Assembly (NCBI GenBank): GCA_016785225.1
Contig: JAFBJZ010000377.1
Span: forward strand, 3,100,001-3,164,000
Direction: 5' to 3'
DNA length: 64,000 nucleotides
Source of the DNA: Psettodes erumei
Lineage: Eukaryota; Chordata; Actinopteri; Pleuronectiformes; Psettodidae
How positions within the stretch are numbered: position 1 is the stretch's first letter; each line of letters starts with the position of its first letter. The translations under genes were made by a program, and so were the position numbers. Positions 13,482-26,689 of this stretch are shown piece after piece. The notes under the pieces were generated by a model, which was given only the letters and a program-made list of their open reading frames with translations, was not told where the DNA came from and did no database searches.

Positions 13482-14345
13482 GAAATATCTCAACACATAT
13501 TGGATGGATTGCCTTGACATTTTGTACACATCTAGTCATGGTGTCTGGAAGATGACTCTCTTTGGTGAGCCATCAATTTACACTATAGTGACATTATTAG
13601 CTCAATAATAATAACCTTTTCATGTCAAATGTCTTGACATGTACAAAATTTCATTCATAGACTTCCAATGATGTAACCTGCTAAGTGAGGTATCTCGTTT
13701 TTCCTGTAGCATCATCATCACAAGATTTTCAGTATTTAGTGAAATATCTCAATAGCAATGACAATATAATGACATTTTATTACAGATATTCAAGCCCTCC
13801 TGCGGATTAATCCCAATGAAATTGAGGACTTTTACTCTGGCACCATCATCAGGTTTGTGTTTTTGTTTATCCCATGAAATATTTCAACATCCTGTAAATG
13901 GATTGGCATAACATTTTGTAAAGACATTCACGATTCCCAGAGGACGAAGCCTCCTCCTTTAATGTTTTCTCTGGCACCAACAAAAGGTTGATGTTTGTGG
14001 TTCTAGGTAAAATGTCGTAACGGCTATTGGATGGACAGCCATGATATTGGGTACAGACATTCATGTCACCTTTAGGATGAATTGTAATAACTTTGGTGGC
14101 TCCTTAACTCTTATCTGACACATCATCATTTTGAAACACAAGTTTGTCCTAAAATTAAGTTCCTGACCAGATACCTGCAAAGCTATTAAGATTCCCATCC
14201 CTCCAGGATGCTTGTTGTTCTTGGTGCTCATTAGTAAATGTTAGCAAGCTAACACAGATGGTGTACGCAATAAACTCAAAATAAACATAATTTCTTTGAG
14301 CTTTAAGCAGTTTAGCTTTGGCCATGTTACACTAATAATTCCTTT
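13482..14345 (+). repeat. Degenerate tandem array (unit about 134 bp) of family R1 plus tail
   Basis: Four recognisable unit starts resemble 'gaaatatctcaaca..ttggatgga': 13482, 13741, 13876 and about 14007. The first gap equals two unit lengths, and the next two are 135 and 131 bases. A second landmark, CTCTGGCACCA, recurs 134 bases apart near 13836 and 13970. The last unit continues into 'acattcatgtcacctttaggatg', 'gtaataactttggtggctcc' and then a GTTAGCAAGCTAACA tail near 14240. Such head-to-tail units with a GTTAGCA tail are what I remember of an abundant percomorph repeat, and this is the longest copy in the window. Confidence 0.6.
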
Positions 14346-14349
14346 GTGA

Positions 14350-16880
14350 AACTTGTTTTTGTAGCTTGTGAAATAAATCCATGCACCAGAGTCAAGATGA
14401 AATCCTTTATAATCATGCTGCTTATGTACCGTACAGTATATTTTTAGCAGTCCACCCGTCCATCTTCTCGCCTTTGAATTATAATAACAAAAGCCAGATG
14501 ATTCATTCCTGCTCCTTTTGTTGTGCTTTCTTTTCTCCTACCTGTCTCCAGGAGAAAGGAGTGATGCAATAGCCTGATATCAACATCTGTGCCTCTGTGT
14601 AGACAGTGGTGCCCAGATAAGATGCTCACACGTGTACAGAGGAGGGCTGTACTGTGGGGGAAAATATGCAAATGCAGATAAAGAGAACGGTGTGAATCAA
14701 AGCGGCTGCTGCACGTAATGGTATAGGTAGTGACTTTAGAATGACCTTAAAGCACAGAATGACTTCCTCTCAGGACCCTGCATCACTATATAAATCTCCC
14801 ACATGTCAGGTAATTATTTAAAGGTGTTGTTTATTTGCATCTTAACTCCCACTAGCAGTCATTCTGTTTGTCCTCATTTCTCCTGTTTTCTTTGTGTGGT
14901 TAAGGAGTATAGCATTGCAACTTATATTACATTTTGGATAGAATATTTTGCATTACGGTTTCATTTGTTGTTGTTTTGGCCTGGGATCCCCCCAAAAGTT
15001 CAACTTAAACTTGCATATTTGGCAGTATGACAAAAAACTGAAGATTAAAGCACACTAACTCCTCATACAGAAACCTATACTAAATCATTCCTCCGACATC
15101 AATTTCAGACTCACACACTGTCCTCCATGTAACAAAGAGACATTATACATAGATAACAGTATATAAAGGGAAAAGTGCTCTTCATCTAAACTGGGGTATT
15201 TTAAGCAATTTTGATCCACTCACCACGAGCAACTCTGACACTCTAAATAAGTTGTTGACAATGTACAGAGCTCGATTAAAGGTATACTTTACACTTTTTC
15301 AGCATGATAGGGAGTCGCTGCAACATCAGATGGAATCAAAAAGTGCCTGTTTGCCCATGCTTGTTGTCCATATAATGATGTCTGAGAGTAAAGATATATA
15401 GGTGCAAACCCCCCTTTTTAATTACAGGATACTCTCCTTCAGAATAACATTAAGAATGTTATGATATTTGAAAATGGGAGCTGAAGGGGTACAATATTTT
15501 TGTTATAATTAAAGTTGCTGTAAATATAGTATCTTATACTATTAAGGGGAGAGGAGTCCAAAATAAAACCAGGTGGTGTCTGAGCAACAAAAAAGTTTGT
15601 TTCACAGTCTGGTCTCAGGAGAGGCCCAGAATTCCTTGCAGGCTTCTTGTCGTGCCCATGATTCTCCTACAGGAGGCGTGCTGCGACACAAAGGCATGCT
15701 TGTCAACGGTTGTGGTGGCTCATCAATAAGGTCGCGGAGCGGCAACACAGATGCTGGTTGAGGTCTCTGTCCTGGAGAGACAAGCTAATCACAGTCTCTG
15801 CGGGGAACAGCAGGGGCGCAGTCTGTCTTCTAACACACTATCTGCATACTCTCACACACAGACACAGACACACACGTACTGCATATACTTGTGCACAGTC
15901 ATGCACAGCAAACAGGAGGCAGACAGCTCTCCAGAGGCGTACACATAAACATGTCAGGAAGTACAGGATGTAATGCAGGAAACATGCATGATATTACCCT
16001 CCCAGCTGCGTCACTTTCATTTTGCTGCCACTGTGTTTGCCCAAATCCAAAAGAGACAGTCTTAGTGAATACAAATACATTAGTGTGTGTGGGCTCATTG
16101 CCTCTGCAGTGGTGTAACACAGTTGCAAGCATCTGTTAATCATCCATTTTCAGAATTTGAAAGAAAATATGAGGCAATTTGTCAGCGCACTATGGCAATG
16201 TTGTGAAATAATTTTCATGGAAGTGAGCATTACATACAGTGTCAGAAAAGATCAGAGGGTTTAATGTGCAACATTTCAAAAAATTTGAGTTAAATCAACA
16301 AACACCTTTGCCATGGAAAAGGAAAAGGAAATTATCTTGATCCTCAAGTACCAAAGCAAATATTTTCCTTGAACTCAACATACACTTTAAATTACAGTTC
16401 ATTTGTAGCATGCAATACAGCATTCAGGTACGCTACATTCCCACCTGCAATGGATTGTTAGAAAAATAAGGATAAGGATAATAGCTAAAATGTCACTTTG
16501 AGAATTGAAGAATTTGAAACAACCCTCTAAACTAACATTGACCAAGCAGCAAAATGTTTCACAAGGCGAGTTGTTCAGAACAGATGTGAAACAGTTGCAG
16601 AACAGATCTACATCAACCAACCTGTGTCACTTCCCGGTGGTTTTGTGGGGTTTTAGATTCTACTGACGTGCTTGTTGGGTGGTTGGTATGGTGGTTTCCA
16701 GCTGGTTTCTATGAATGCAAAGGGAGTTTTTTAAGGTATAGTGCTGGTTGTGTGGTTGAGCATCAGTAGGTGGTGGATAAGTGCTCATTGTAGTTTTCTT
16801 GGCTGTCCCTTAGCCATTTAAAATGTTTTGCTTACATCTCTTCCAGTTGAGTTTGTCTTTGTTTCCTTTAAATCATACAC
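14350..16880. other. Non-coding stretch, no gene supported
   Basis: There are short chance frames only. Near 15840-15870 there is an imperfect CA/GACA run. From 16620 to 16760 the sequence is markedly GGT/TGG-rich on the + strand. No splice-flanked open frame stood out. Confidence 0.55.
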
Positions 16881-16899
16881 TCTGTGGCCAAAAGAGACC

Positions 16900-16985
16900 A
16901 AAATTGGGTGCTGTTGTTATCAGAGCCCGGCTGATTTATTGGTTGTCCAATATCAAAACTTTCTGTACAGAACAATTGGAGACAA
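16900..16985. repeat. Possible relic of the 'CCGATATATCGG' teleost repeat
   Basis: The segment 'cagagcccggctgattta' followed by 'ttggttgtccaatatc' resembles, in decayed form, the end of a common fish repeat whose intact form I recall as CAGAGCCCGACCGATATATC. A second relic of the same family may lie near 51.86-51.93 kb. The match is from memory and diverged. Confidence 0.33.
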
Positions 16986-17230
16986 ACATAGTTTGAGTTA
17001 CATTTCTTCTGCTTTTAGAAACGTATTAAAGCCTACAAGGTCTTGAGTCACAGCACGCACTGCAACACTTCGCATTCTGCATTCCCAGCACAAGCCCTTA
17101 ACCGTGTTTAAACTTCAAAAGGACATTTACAGTATAAACATCTGTCCCAAATCTTGTGTCCCATGAAAACTTTTATGTGAGGTCACATGTAGTTGGTCGT
17201 TAGGATATACTCAAGTTATCTGTTGTATCA

Positions 17231-17248
17231 GTGTGTGTGTGTGTGTGT
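17231..17248 (+). repeat. (GT)9 microsatellite
   Basis: An uninterrupted GT dinucleotide run. It is the complement of the CA-rich run about 140 bases downstream. Confidence 0.95.
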
Positions 17249-17386
17249 AAACCAAGCTAGAGGGGTGTAAAGGTATAAAGGGACAATAGACACACTCACT
17301 ATGCCACCCGTTTAGCAGTAAAGCATGCTATAAAGGCCTCACTCAAAGAAAATATAGTCTTTATAAAAGCAGTAGAATGGCACATC

Positions 17387-17426
17387 ACAAACACACAAAC
17401 ACACACACACACACAAACACATACAC
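17387..17426 (+). repeat. CA-rich microsatellite, interrupted
   Basis: Alternating CA interrupted by AAAC steps. Together with the GT run upstream it forms a potential long-looped inverted repeat. Confidence 0.9.
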
Positions 17427-18224
17427 TTGAGAATTTTTTGGCTCCCTCTCATAAGTCTCTTCACCGCCACCATTCATCAGAATGTAATATTGCACAATGT
17501 GCAGAGAGAGAGTTTTATTTAGCAAAGGGACCAAGGACATTCATACAATTTTTAGGGAATTAAATTGAGTTTGCAAAAAATGAAAGATTCATTTTGAGGA
17601 ATTTATATTAGCTGACACAAAACAAGTCATTCTTTAAACCTATGATTCCTCACGCAGACCTAATGACCTAATGTATATATGAACTTAACCTGGACCAGCC
17701 ATTCTCATACTTCATCCCCAACTCATGGGAAAATCACAGATGTTTATTATTCTTACCTTGTGACTAATGTCTGGACAGAGAGACACACTTAGTTATTGAA
17801 TACTTCACCCGCTCTCTGTGATCAATACTTAATTACACCATCTTTTTCCTGGTTTGATGGATTATTGGTTAGTAAAAAGGGTTTGTTTGAGGGCTGAGAG
17901 CATCTCAGCAGGCTTATGCAGACAGAAACTGTTAGAGTGGTCAGTAACCGTGCATCATTAGTCCACAGTCGATGGTAACAAAGTGTCTTGAATCATGCTT
18001 AACGACATTAGAGGCAGAGAATTGGGGAGGGATGGCAGATGCTTGGTTTGTTAGCCAGGCCAACATAGTGCTGTAATGTGCTTCACAAAGAGGGGACAAG
18101 ACAATTAATAATCCTAATTCAAAACATTTGCTTCTGTGTACAGATTAAAAGTTGCTTGTAGGTACTGTATTGTAATGTACTGGAGTACTGCTGAATACAT
18201 TTGAAACTACATTCCCATCAGACT

Positions 18225-18362
18225 CAGCTGTATTTTGTGTTTAGTGGTAATTAGCGAATGTCAGCATGGTAACACCTGGTAAACATCAGCATGTTGGGAT
18301 TTAGCTCAAAGCCCTGTCTAAGTATAGCTTCACAGGGCTGCTACCATAGTCATGGACGTGTG
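18225..18362 (+). repeat. Copy of family R1, tail portion
   Basis: Reads 'gactcagctgtattttgtg', 'ttagtggtaattagcgaatg', 'aaacatcagcatgttggg', 'atttagctcaaagccctg', 'cttcacagggctgctacc'. These words in this order match my memory of the tail of the same abundant fish repeat as at 10.8 and 13.5 kb. Only the tail is recognisable here. Confidence 0.6.
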
Positions 18363-18364
18363 GG

Positions 18365-21300
18365 TCCCTCTTTTCCCTGCATGTCCGTCTCAGTAAATGG
18401 AAAATGCTATGTGACACGGATGCACCCCCTGCATAAAAATGATGTGGTATGAGACTTCAATTAAGTCTACACTTACCCCAAGAAGTATTCAACCTTCAGA
18501 GGCTGTCACAGTCTGTCACATGGAGTCTTTGTCATTTTCTATACTTAAATCCACACTTAATGAGCCTGATATGAATGAGATGCCTCCCAACACCTTGTGA
18601 ATAATATCCCCGGTAAATTTGAACAAATCACCACTTAAAGTTAAGCTACAGCGGAGATTATCCCTCCCATCAACCTGTCCTTTGTTTCCCTCTTTTCTCA
18701 AGGACAGGGGCGGGTGTTAATAAGACTCATTTAGCACAATGCTGCAAATGAAGGCTCACCAGAATGCAAAGATAATGAGATAACGAGATAATAAGATTGC
18801 TTTGAAGTAGACAAACATCCAGTAAATATCACTGGCTGTCACAGATGTTTCTGCACAGAGCGTGTTTAATCAGTGGCTCATCAACATTCACGTTGCAAAA
18901 GGGTTGTCCTGCAGAATTTAAACAAGGGTAAAAGATATGGCTGATAGTTGAAAGCACTCTTCACTACATCCTGAAAAGCATTTCAGGAAACCAAATCAGT
19001 GTTTGAGAACGGAGGATACGTCAGTCCATGAAATCATATTATCAATACAAATAGCAGGCCATATCTGATGTCTTCCTCATGTGTTCTGCTGTGAGCTATG
19101 GTACACGTTCATCAAAGGGAATAAATACAAATCATTTTGGCCTTGGCAAATGGATTGGCAGATGTTAGGAACATGATGTTGTTGTTTTTAGCCAAGGGCT
19201 ACCCATATATCAGATCAATTATAGATTAAAGACTTTGGTTGGCTTGTTTTATCTTACACGTGTTCTCTCATATCACGATGTATTCGTATTTTAAAAAGTG
19301 AAGCTCAAAAAGAATACGTGTGAGTGCATGCGTTACTGCATCAACGTGTTGACAGGTGCAGTCATACATACGTTCCGGTGTTTGGAAACCACAGCAATTA
19401 CAGCGTCATGGCAAAGACTCAAGGTTGATAAGTTTACCTTTTAAGCTGCTTTGAGTGCTGAAATTCAGATTCATCGCTCATAACAAGCAAAAATATTAAC
19501 AGACTAGCCATTCTATCCCCACCTCACTGAGCACTCTTGGAGAAATATATCAAGCAGTCAGCTCCTATTGAGTCAATAGATTTTTAGCAACCATGGCTAC
19601 GCTTGTCAGCTTTAGCTGATTGCCTGACATATTTCCTTAGTGTCTCTTGGCTCACCTACAGTTGTCAGTTCTCCAGACATGGCTGTTGAAGCCATGCCCC
19701 TGACCATTCAGTTAATTCCCCGTACAGCCTGTCTTCTTCTTTTTTCCTACCTGGACTCTAGCCAGTTCTGTCAGCCTGGATGTCTCCATTGCCCAGAGTG
19801 CCTCTGTCTATCTGGTTCTGGCCTTGGCACATTAGATTTTCTCTCTTTCTCTCTCTGTCGCTCTTCTTCCCTCCTGGGACCCTGACCTCTCTTTATTTCT
19901 CTCTTACTTCCCCTCTTCCTTTCTATTCAATCTTTTCCTCTTTCATTGTACTCTATTTTACCACTCAAACCCTCTTGCACAACTGTCCTTTCCCTTTCAG
20001 AACTTTTGCAGCGCTCCCAGAGGTGCTGTGGCTGAACAGCCAGCAGTGTCATATCACGCACTGGCAGACATATGGAGTAACGCCGCGCCCCAAAGCTTGG
20101 TGACTTCACCTCAGCGGTAAAGTACCAGCGGCGCTTAACTGACAAAGATGTTATGGGGCTTTGCTAAATTTGTTGCGAGTGATATCAAACATTCGCGACA
20201 GCAGCTTGGACTGATGAGGCTGTTTTATACAAAGATCGGACTCAGCCTCTCTGCATTCTCTCTCTGAGTGGCTGGCCTGATGCAAATCGATAAAGTAATT
20301 TTCCCCCAGACTTGTCGTAATTAACAATCTGTCATATGTGCTCAGGGGAACTGCAGCATTTGAATAGAAGTGACTGCGAGACGCCTGTGATTTAAGAAGG
20401 TTAAGACAGGAGGGCGAGAGGAGTGCTATATGAGTAGGCATTTAACACAGCCCACACACTCTTAACCAATGCTTGTTACAGTCTGCTTCCTCAATGCTGA
20501 TTTCAGCTGACAGGAAGGGCTAATGTCTGTACTGCAGTGGAGTGTGAGCTGTTTTTTGTTTAAAGATAATGTTAACACTTTATTTATTAACTGGTCCAAA
20601 ATCATTACCTCAGTATATGTTGTAGCATCTAAAAGACCCATGATTGCATTTGTTTAACTCATATTGATATTGGGAATAGTAAGTATTTACACATGTTTGA
20701 TTAATTAGTAAACGATACAAATAACAGTTGAAGCTTTGTACATATTTCACAGTATATGAGGACAAATAAACCAAAAAAAGAAAGAAAAACAAGACATAAG
20801 TTTTCATGTTTTGAACAGCCTGATCAAAAAGAAGCACTCCTTTCATATAATTATTAAAGTTGACAAATTTATTCATCAAATAGTAGAAAAAAAACAGACC
20901 AAACCAAGAGTTTTGTCTGATTATTTTTTGGCATGAATTGAATTTGTTGACCTTGAGCACAGATTTTTGTCAGCTACTGCTTCCAAAGTCAACATTGCAG
21001 TGCTGAGCTCAATTTACTACTTTGGTATAAATATTAAAGCAGTAAAAATATCCTTTTAATATTATAATATTGATTTTAATTACATAAACCTAATATAACA
21101 TCACTGAAATGACTTCCCTTCAAATGTAATTCTACTCATGTACTGTAAAGGTACCTTTTTATTGTTAATAAAGATAAATTTGGTTGGTATCTCTCATAAG
21201 AATTGGCTGTACTGATATATTGTGATGACAGTAATATTTGAAGCATAAGCTCTCTACAGACAGTTTTATCACAATTTGCTTCAGAGATGTTTAAGCTGTG

Positions 21301-22280
21301 CTGTTAATAGTATTCCAGGGGAAACTCTTTCCACAATCAAAGGAAGCCTGTAGTGAGCGAGATTTGGAATTAATGAAGGGAATGCTTATTGACATGTAAT
21401 CAGTGTGATTATCCTGAAGAAGAAGAATCCAGAGTCGATCCTAATCACTGCCAGCGTAACGTTTCCACACGATCACTTTCATTTCCTCACAATTTTTTCT
21501 CTTTGCACACTTGTCATTCAGGGACGACGGCCCTCCATTGATGAGGAATAAGTAGCCAGGAAGTGCAGCGGTGTTATTAGCCATGTGCCAAAAAATATAC
21601 AGCACACTTAACATGCATTAAATATGCTCTTCACTTGAAATGAATGTGAATCCAGGTAAAAGCTATTATCCCTTCACTGATTTGCCCTGTTAAGTCTGTG
21701 GCAATCACTGACGAGTAGAGGGAGAGAAGGAACACAGAACGGAGGATTGTGAAGCTCTCAGATGATTGCGCAAAAAAAGGAGATTCAATTTCAATAACAG
21801 CAATATGTCCTCAATATTTTTTACATTAAGTTCAGGTCCTGTAAATAACTGGATATGAGTGCAGCATGATGTGTGAAATAAGGGGTTTTCACTGCCACCA
21901 TAAAAGTGGAGAGTCCAGGTGATCAGTCAAATTTATGCCGGCGCTGAATTACATATTTCTTTCCTGGTGTGAAATGAACTGACCACAACAACGCCAGACA
22001 CACACAGAAAGTGCACAAAACTGCAGCCTGTTAAGAACAAATGTGGTTTTGTTTATTCAGATATTATTATGGTCTGCATGTAGAAGCGTGTCACTAATAA
22101 GTGAAGTAAGTAAAAAGTGGAATTATTTGTGAAGCCACAACAGCAAGAGAGAGACAGAGGCTACAATCATCTGGTTTCATTTGGTCCCACTGGGAGTTCT
22201 ATGGGTATTAAATCTGAACTACTGACTCTGGAGAAAGGCTGAAAGAACTGTGACTGTGAAGGATTATATTGCCTTAGTTG
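18365..22280. other. Non-coding stretch; pyrimidine-rich patch at 19.64-20.0 kb
   Basis: From 19735 to 19990 the + strand is strongly C/T-rich (TCTCTCTTTCTCTCTC type), which opens chance frames. The rest has no supported gene. At 21509 an AG after a long pyrimidine tract is followed by nine open codons and a stop, which is too little to call an exon. Confidence 0.5.
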
Positions 22281-22310
22281 GTGTGTGTGTGTGTGTGTTT
22301 GTGTGTGTGT
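22281..22310 (+). repeat. GT microsatellite, one interruption
   Basis: A GT run broken once by TTT. Confidence 0.92.
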
Positions 22311-22493
22311 AGGTTTAGCTTCTATCACTGACATGAAGGATGATGGGATCTACAGACAGTCTTGAAATAACAACCTGTTCCACCTGGCAGCAAGGCAGAA
22401 AAGAAAAAAAAGGGGCCCTGCTTCAGTCTTGATCTCATCTTATTGTTCGAACACCGAGGGGCATTACCTTCTTTTTCCTTACTTCCTCTTCTG

Positions 22494-22498
<5 letters not shown>

Positions 22499-22524
<26 letters not shown>
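22499..22524 (+). repeat. (GT)13 microsatellite
   Basis: An uninterrupted GT run. The open frames that cross it on either strand are artefacts of the repeat. Confidence 0.96.
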
Positions 22525-22881
22525 CAGGCTAACTGTTGATAGGCAGATTGATGGAGTGAAATGCAGTGGCAAAACGACACAAGATCTGACCATGCCCACA
22601 TCTGATGCTTCACTGTCCGCGATTTTTGCCAGGGGAAGCAACAAACAACAAACACATTCACAGAGACCAGGCAACCCGGACCAACATATAAACAAGATAA
22701 ACAATGTCTCCAGGGGTAACCGAGAGGAGCAGAGGAAGCAGGGAAGTGCTGCGCTTGTTCTCTGATCGATGCCATCCATAGTGCATGAGTTCCCTAAGCA
22801 CTATGGGTAGAAGTTGTTCACTTCTATGTGAGAAAGTTCAGACATAGAGAGAGATGCAGTATTGAGATGAGGTTGATTGAA

Positions 22882-22904
22882 TGTGTGTGTGTGTGCGTGT
22901 GTGT
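22882..22904 (+). repeat. GT microsatellite with one GC step
   Basis: A short GT run with a single GC interruption, the third GT tract within about 620 bases. Confidence 0.9.
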
Positions 22905-23099
22905 CTGCTGAATAGTTCATCTCAGATAATAAAATGTGTTGTAAGCTGCTATCGATCTGCAGGTTTAGCCAAGCAAAGGCCAGGGACAGGCAACGCTTTG
23001 AGCAGGAAGAGAAAGAGCGTACGCCAAAATGTTTGGATTACACCGATGATGTCCTTCCACGGAGGTTTGATTCCCTCCAATAAATACCTATAAACCCCG

Positions 23100-23250
23100 G
23101 CAATCGCTGAGCTCTTGGAGAAAATTAAAAGATAAAATTGCCTTCATAAATATTAATCTGTGTAAGGCCGAGGTTGTGCCCTTCACAATTATTCATGCTC
23201 TCTGGAGCGCATTTGTCAAGAGTAAACAGTATCCTCCTGTTTACCTAATG
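23100..23250. promoter_or_regulatory. Possible enhancer block with inverted forkhead sites
   Basis: GTAAACA at 23222-23228 and its exact reverse complement TGTTTAC at 23238-23244 are separated by nine bases. Upstream lie a Pit/POU-like ATTATTCATGC and ATTAATCTG homeodomain-like cores. The block is of high complexity, with little simple sequence. GTAAACA is the forkhead family core motif. Function is inferred only. Confidence 0.25.
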
Positions 23251-23694
23251 CAGAACATTCGGTAGGTGAGTGGGCATAATTGATGCCTTCATATTCTATT
23301 CTTGAGGATGTAATTAAACACAGTCTGCTATGGAACACATCCACCTCTGGCTTTCCTTCCTCTTCCTCCTGAGTATGTTTCCTCAAAACTGCACTCTCAT
23401 CCATTTCTTCAGCAACACTGCCTCGGTTCACTTGGAATTAAAGGTGAAAAGCGAGCTAATTTCACAGCATTTTGGCTTGTTATCAACACTCTGGGGCCTG
23501 TAAATATACTGGTGATGGCCTCTGCCTTCGTGGCTTTGTTTTTTGAAGCGCTAATACATTATTAGCTGCTTGCTAAAGTGTGACGGAATCATTAGTGGGC
23601 AGAAATTAAGCCGATAATACTTTTCTGTATGCCTTTTTGTGTTACTGTCCATGAAGTATGGATTACAATTGTCTGGCCAACAATCTTTACCCAC

Positions 23695-23800
23695 ACTAGG
23701 GGTATGCAATATGGATAAAACCTTCTAACAAAGTATCATACATTATTTTGCGATATATTGGATAATAAGTCTTATTTATATTGATATGAGAAGTGATTAT
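23695..23800. repeat. Possible relic of a 'GGGTGTGCAATAT...GATAT' teleost repeat
   Basis: The words 'aggggtatgcaatatgga' and 'gcgatatattggataata', followed by 'atattgatatgagaag', resemble a decayed fish repeat with a TGCAATAT opening and many ATAT words. Confidence is low because the sequence is AT-rich and the recall is from memory. Confidence 0.25.
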
Positions 23801-24479
23801 AGAGATAAAATAACAAGAAAGAAAATGTCTGATGATGAAAATGAAAATGTTTTGATTCAATGAATTAAATACTGGACAAATTAAAGACTTAAAGCTCAAT
23901 AACCCCAGGAAATATGTTAATGTTGGACAGATTAACTGCTTGAATTTTTGGGGGGCATTTTGTTCTGTATTTAATAATGGTAGTAGAAACACAGTGCTGA
24001 AAAAAAGCACAATTTCCAAGTGGATGGTTTGGCTAAATGTATGCAAGTCAAGTGCACTGAGTTGAGCAGTTTTGTTCACAAGAGGCTTGTGCACAATGAG
24101 AATCCCACTGAGTTTTTCTCAGTGGAAATGTATTGTTGTGTTGGAGACCAAAAGCAGCTCAAACATAAAGTAGATGATGTCTCTTTTAAGTTCAGTTCAC
24201 ATTTAAATTCCCTTTTGACATCTTGAAGAAATTATGATTATCATGTTTTCCATGTATAATTGTGCACCAGTTTATTTATTATATAATGATCCATGACCAT
24301 CTGTCGTTAAATAGACTGTAGTGCCATATGTACACTGACGGGAGAATTAAAAATGCAGTCTAGTATTTATTTATGAAACAACTTTTTAATATTCATTTCA
24401 ATCCATATTTGCCTGTTTTACATGGGAAAATGGCTGCTGACAGTCTGGTGAAGAAATAGTTGTGTCAATATCGGCTGCC

Positions 24480-24960
24480 TTAGTCCCCCTCGACTTCTGT
24501 CTCCAGCTCGCTTTCCTCCGTCTCCATATTGTCCCCCCTCTGACCTGCCATACTTGCTTTGCCCACAAGATGTCCCCGCACTGCTCACCTGTTTCTAATC
24601 TCCAGTCACCTCACTTCCTTCCCCTCTTGCTCACCTGATCCCAATTCCCTCATCACCTCAGCCAGTACTGTTGTCCCCGGTTAGTGTCACTTTGTCGGTT
24701 TTTGTCCCTGCTAATGTTCCTGCTTTTATTCCTGTTTGGTTCCAGTGTGCTTTACCCTTAGGAACCAGCTGCCTGTGTTTTGTATCCTGCTGTCTGTGCC
24801 CACCAGCTCGTCTGTTAACTCAGTGGCCTGATTGTCTACCCGTCGGCCAGTAAGTCTGTTTATCTTCTGCTGAAGTGTCTTCACTGCATCGGCCCACCTT
24901 TGTGTGTCTGCCTTTGTGTTTCCCATGCCAGTGTTGCTACTACTGTGACAAGTTGCCCGC
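24480..24960 (+). mobile_element. Possible LTR-like remnant, C/T-rich
   Basis: A 480-base C/T-rich block carries 'ctcacctgatcccaattcc' and 'ctcatcacctcagccag' near 24630-24665. Such blocks are frequent in the U3 region of fish Gypsy-like LTRs. The flanks are ordinary AT-rich sequence. No termini or target duplications were identified. Confidence 0.25.
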
Positions 24961-26100
24961 TTGAGCTTCATATTGTGACACAATCGTGATCCAGTAATGA
25001 TGGATATTTACTTAGGCTGTGTGACCTCTTTTTAACGTGTCAGTTTCCAACAAGCCTGTTGATTATCAGTAGAAACTGGAATAATTAAATGAAACTAATT
25101 TGGAATACACTTTAAATGCTGAGGTTCACTAGTTATTTTTCCAACAGTCTGGTGGTGGTTGCACAGATGGAGCAGATACTCGCTGCCGTCAGATGGCTGT
25201 AAAGGCTCGCCAGAGTAAAGGCTGTCAGTTTAGACTAGGCTACTTACTTACTGTCCTATATTACAGAGCTGAGAAGAATGACTCTTTATTTTGTCTAGCT
25301 GACATTTTATTGCAAGTCAAACACACACTCTGTTTAAAAACATAAAATAAAAGTGGAAAGATGAGCAACACATGGATAAAGGGGGTCCCAACTATTGAGC
25401 AAAATTGCACCGAGCAGTTGGCATGCTCTCAGGAAGCAGTGCGCCTTTTTGTGTAGACAGACAGAAAGGGAGACGCCTGATAAAGACTGGCTGACTGAAG
25501 ACTGACTTGCCATTTTGCATCACATCATTACTCAGGCTGACATTGAGTTCATGTGAGCAGTTTTCATTTTGGGAGATTATTTTGCCTCATACAATCTATG
25601 ATGTATCATACTCACTGATGTAATGTTTGGTGAATTAAAGGAGTTACAAAAGCATTTAGCAGAGCAGTAAACTTAAGATTTGTGTTGCTCAAAGAAATGT
25701 AATAGTTTTCATTTTTGTTTTTTTGCATTTCTTGCAAAAAAATGTGTGATCTCTTTTATGCTGATCCATTTCATGCTGTGTCCTTCAGCAAGTAAGGCAC
25801 CCATGAAACCCTGTTACCGCTGTCTTACTGCCAAAGTGCTGAAGTGTGCACAAATGTACTGTGTCTCACCCTATTAGGAAAATTAAGTCCTGATGGCATT
25901 GTGTGTAATGTGGCGACTTTACAATACATTAGTATGCAGTATATCTCAGAGTTTCTGTGTCTGTGTGTGTTCGTGGATGACTCAATCCAAATGGTAGACA
26001 TTTGTGCATTATATTTATTTCTGTCTTTGGCCATCTGTTGGTCTCTCTCAGATCACATATGGCGATAGGGTGTATACAGTCCAGACCAACACACACCAGA
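24961..26100. other. Non-coding stretch, nothing recognised
   Basis: There are only short chance frames here. No repeat or splice-flanked open frame was found. Confidence 0.55.
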
Positions 26101-26101
26101 C

Positions 26102-26103
<2 letters not shown>

Positions 26104-26137
<34 letters not shown>
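26104..26137 (+). repeat. (AC)17 microsatellite
   Basis: An uninterrupted AC run that creates artefactual Thr/His and Cys/Val frames. Confidence 0.96.
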
Positions 26138-26139
<2 letters not shown>

Positions 26140-26689
26140 AGTTCCCCTCCTTTCCCTGTCCATCTAATGTTAGGTATCTGGGCTAAGCTTTGCTCCCATG
26201 GCTGGACTCAGGGGAGCAGCTGGTCTACCTGTTGACAGCCACATCAGATCTTATTCCCTGCACAGGAACACAATCATACAGAGAGAGGGAGAGCGGGCTC
26301 CATCTGTGGAATACTGATGCAGGAACAGGGCGTCCGCAAGACAAGCACAGAGAGACTCAAGGAACATGGAGGCCAGGGGATGAATCCTTAAAGATACAGT
26401 CTGTAGAACTTAGCAATGTTCTTGAATGATACTGGTGTGGGGTGTGAGTTTGTGTAAGGCTGCACAAGAAGAGGTTATAGGGGAAATGTACCAAGAATGA
26501 CCTTTTGGTTTTTGCTGTGCAAAAGTTGTATTTTCCCAAAAGAAAAAGAAATCTTTTGTATCTCAAAAGTTTGGAGTTGAGAACACTCAAGGTGAAAGTA
26601 AATTTTATGACATTGAGGGCTACTTCCTGAAATAGTTGACAAAAGAGGGTGAAGACACTGTTAGACATGCTGGCAGGATGACTCAAGGG

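Noticed and set aside
21510..21550. Nine codons after a strong acceptor at 21509, ending in a stop
   Set aside because: Too short to distinguish from chance and no linked exon is visible.
22440..22460. TGTTCGAACACC resembling a tRNA B box
   Set aside because: No acceptor stem or A box upstream.
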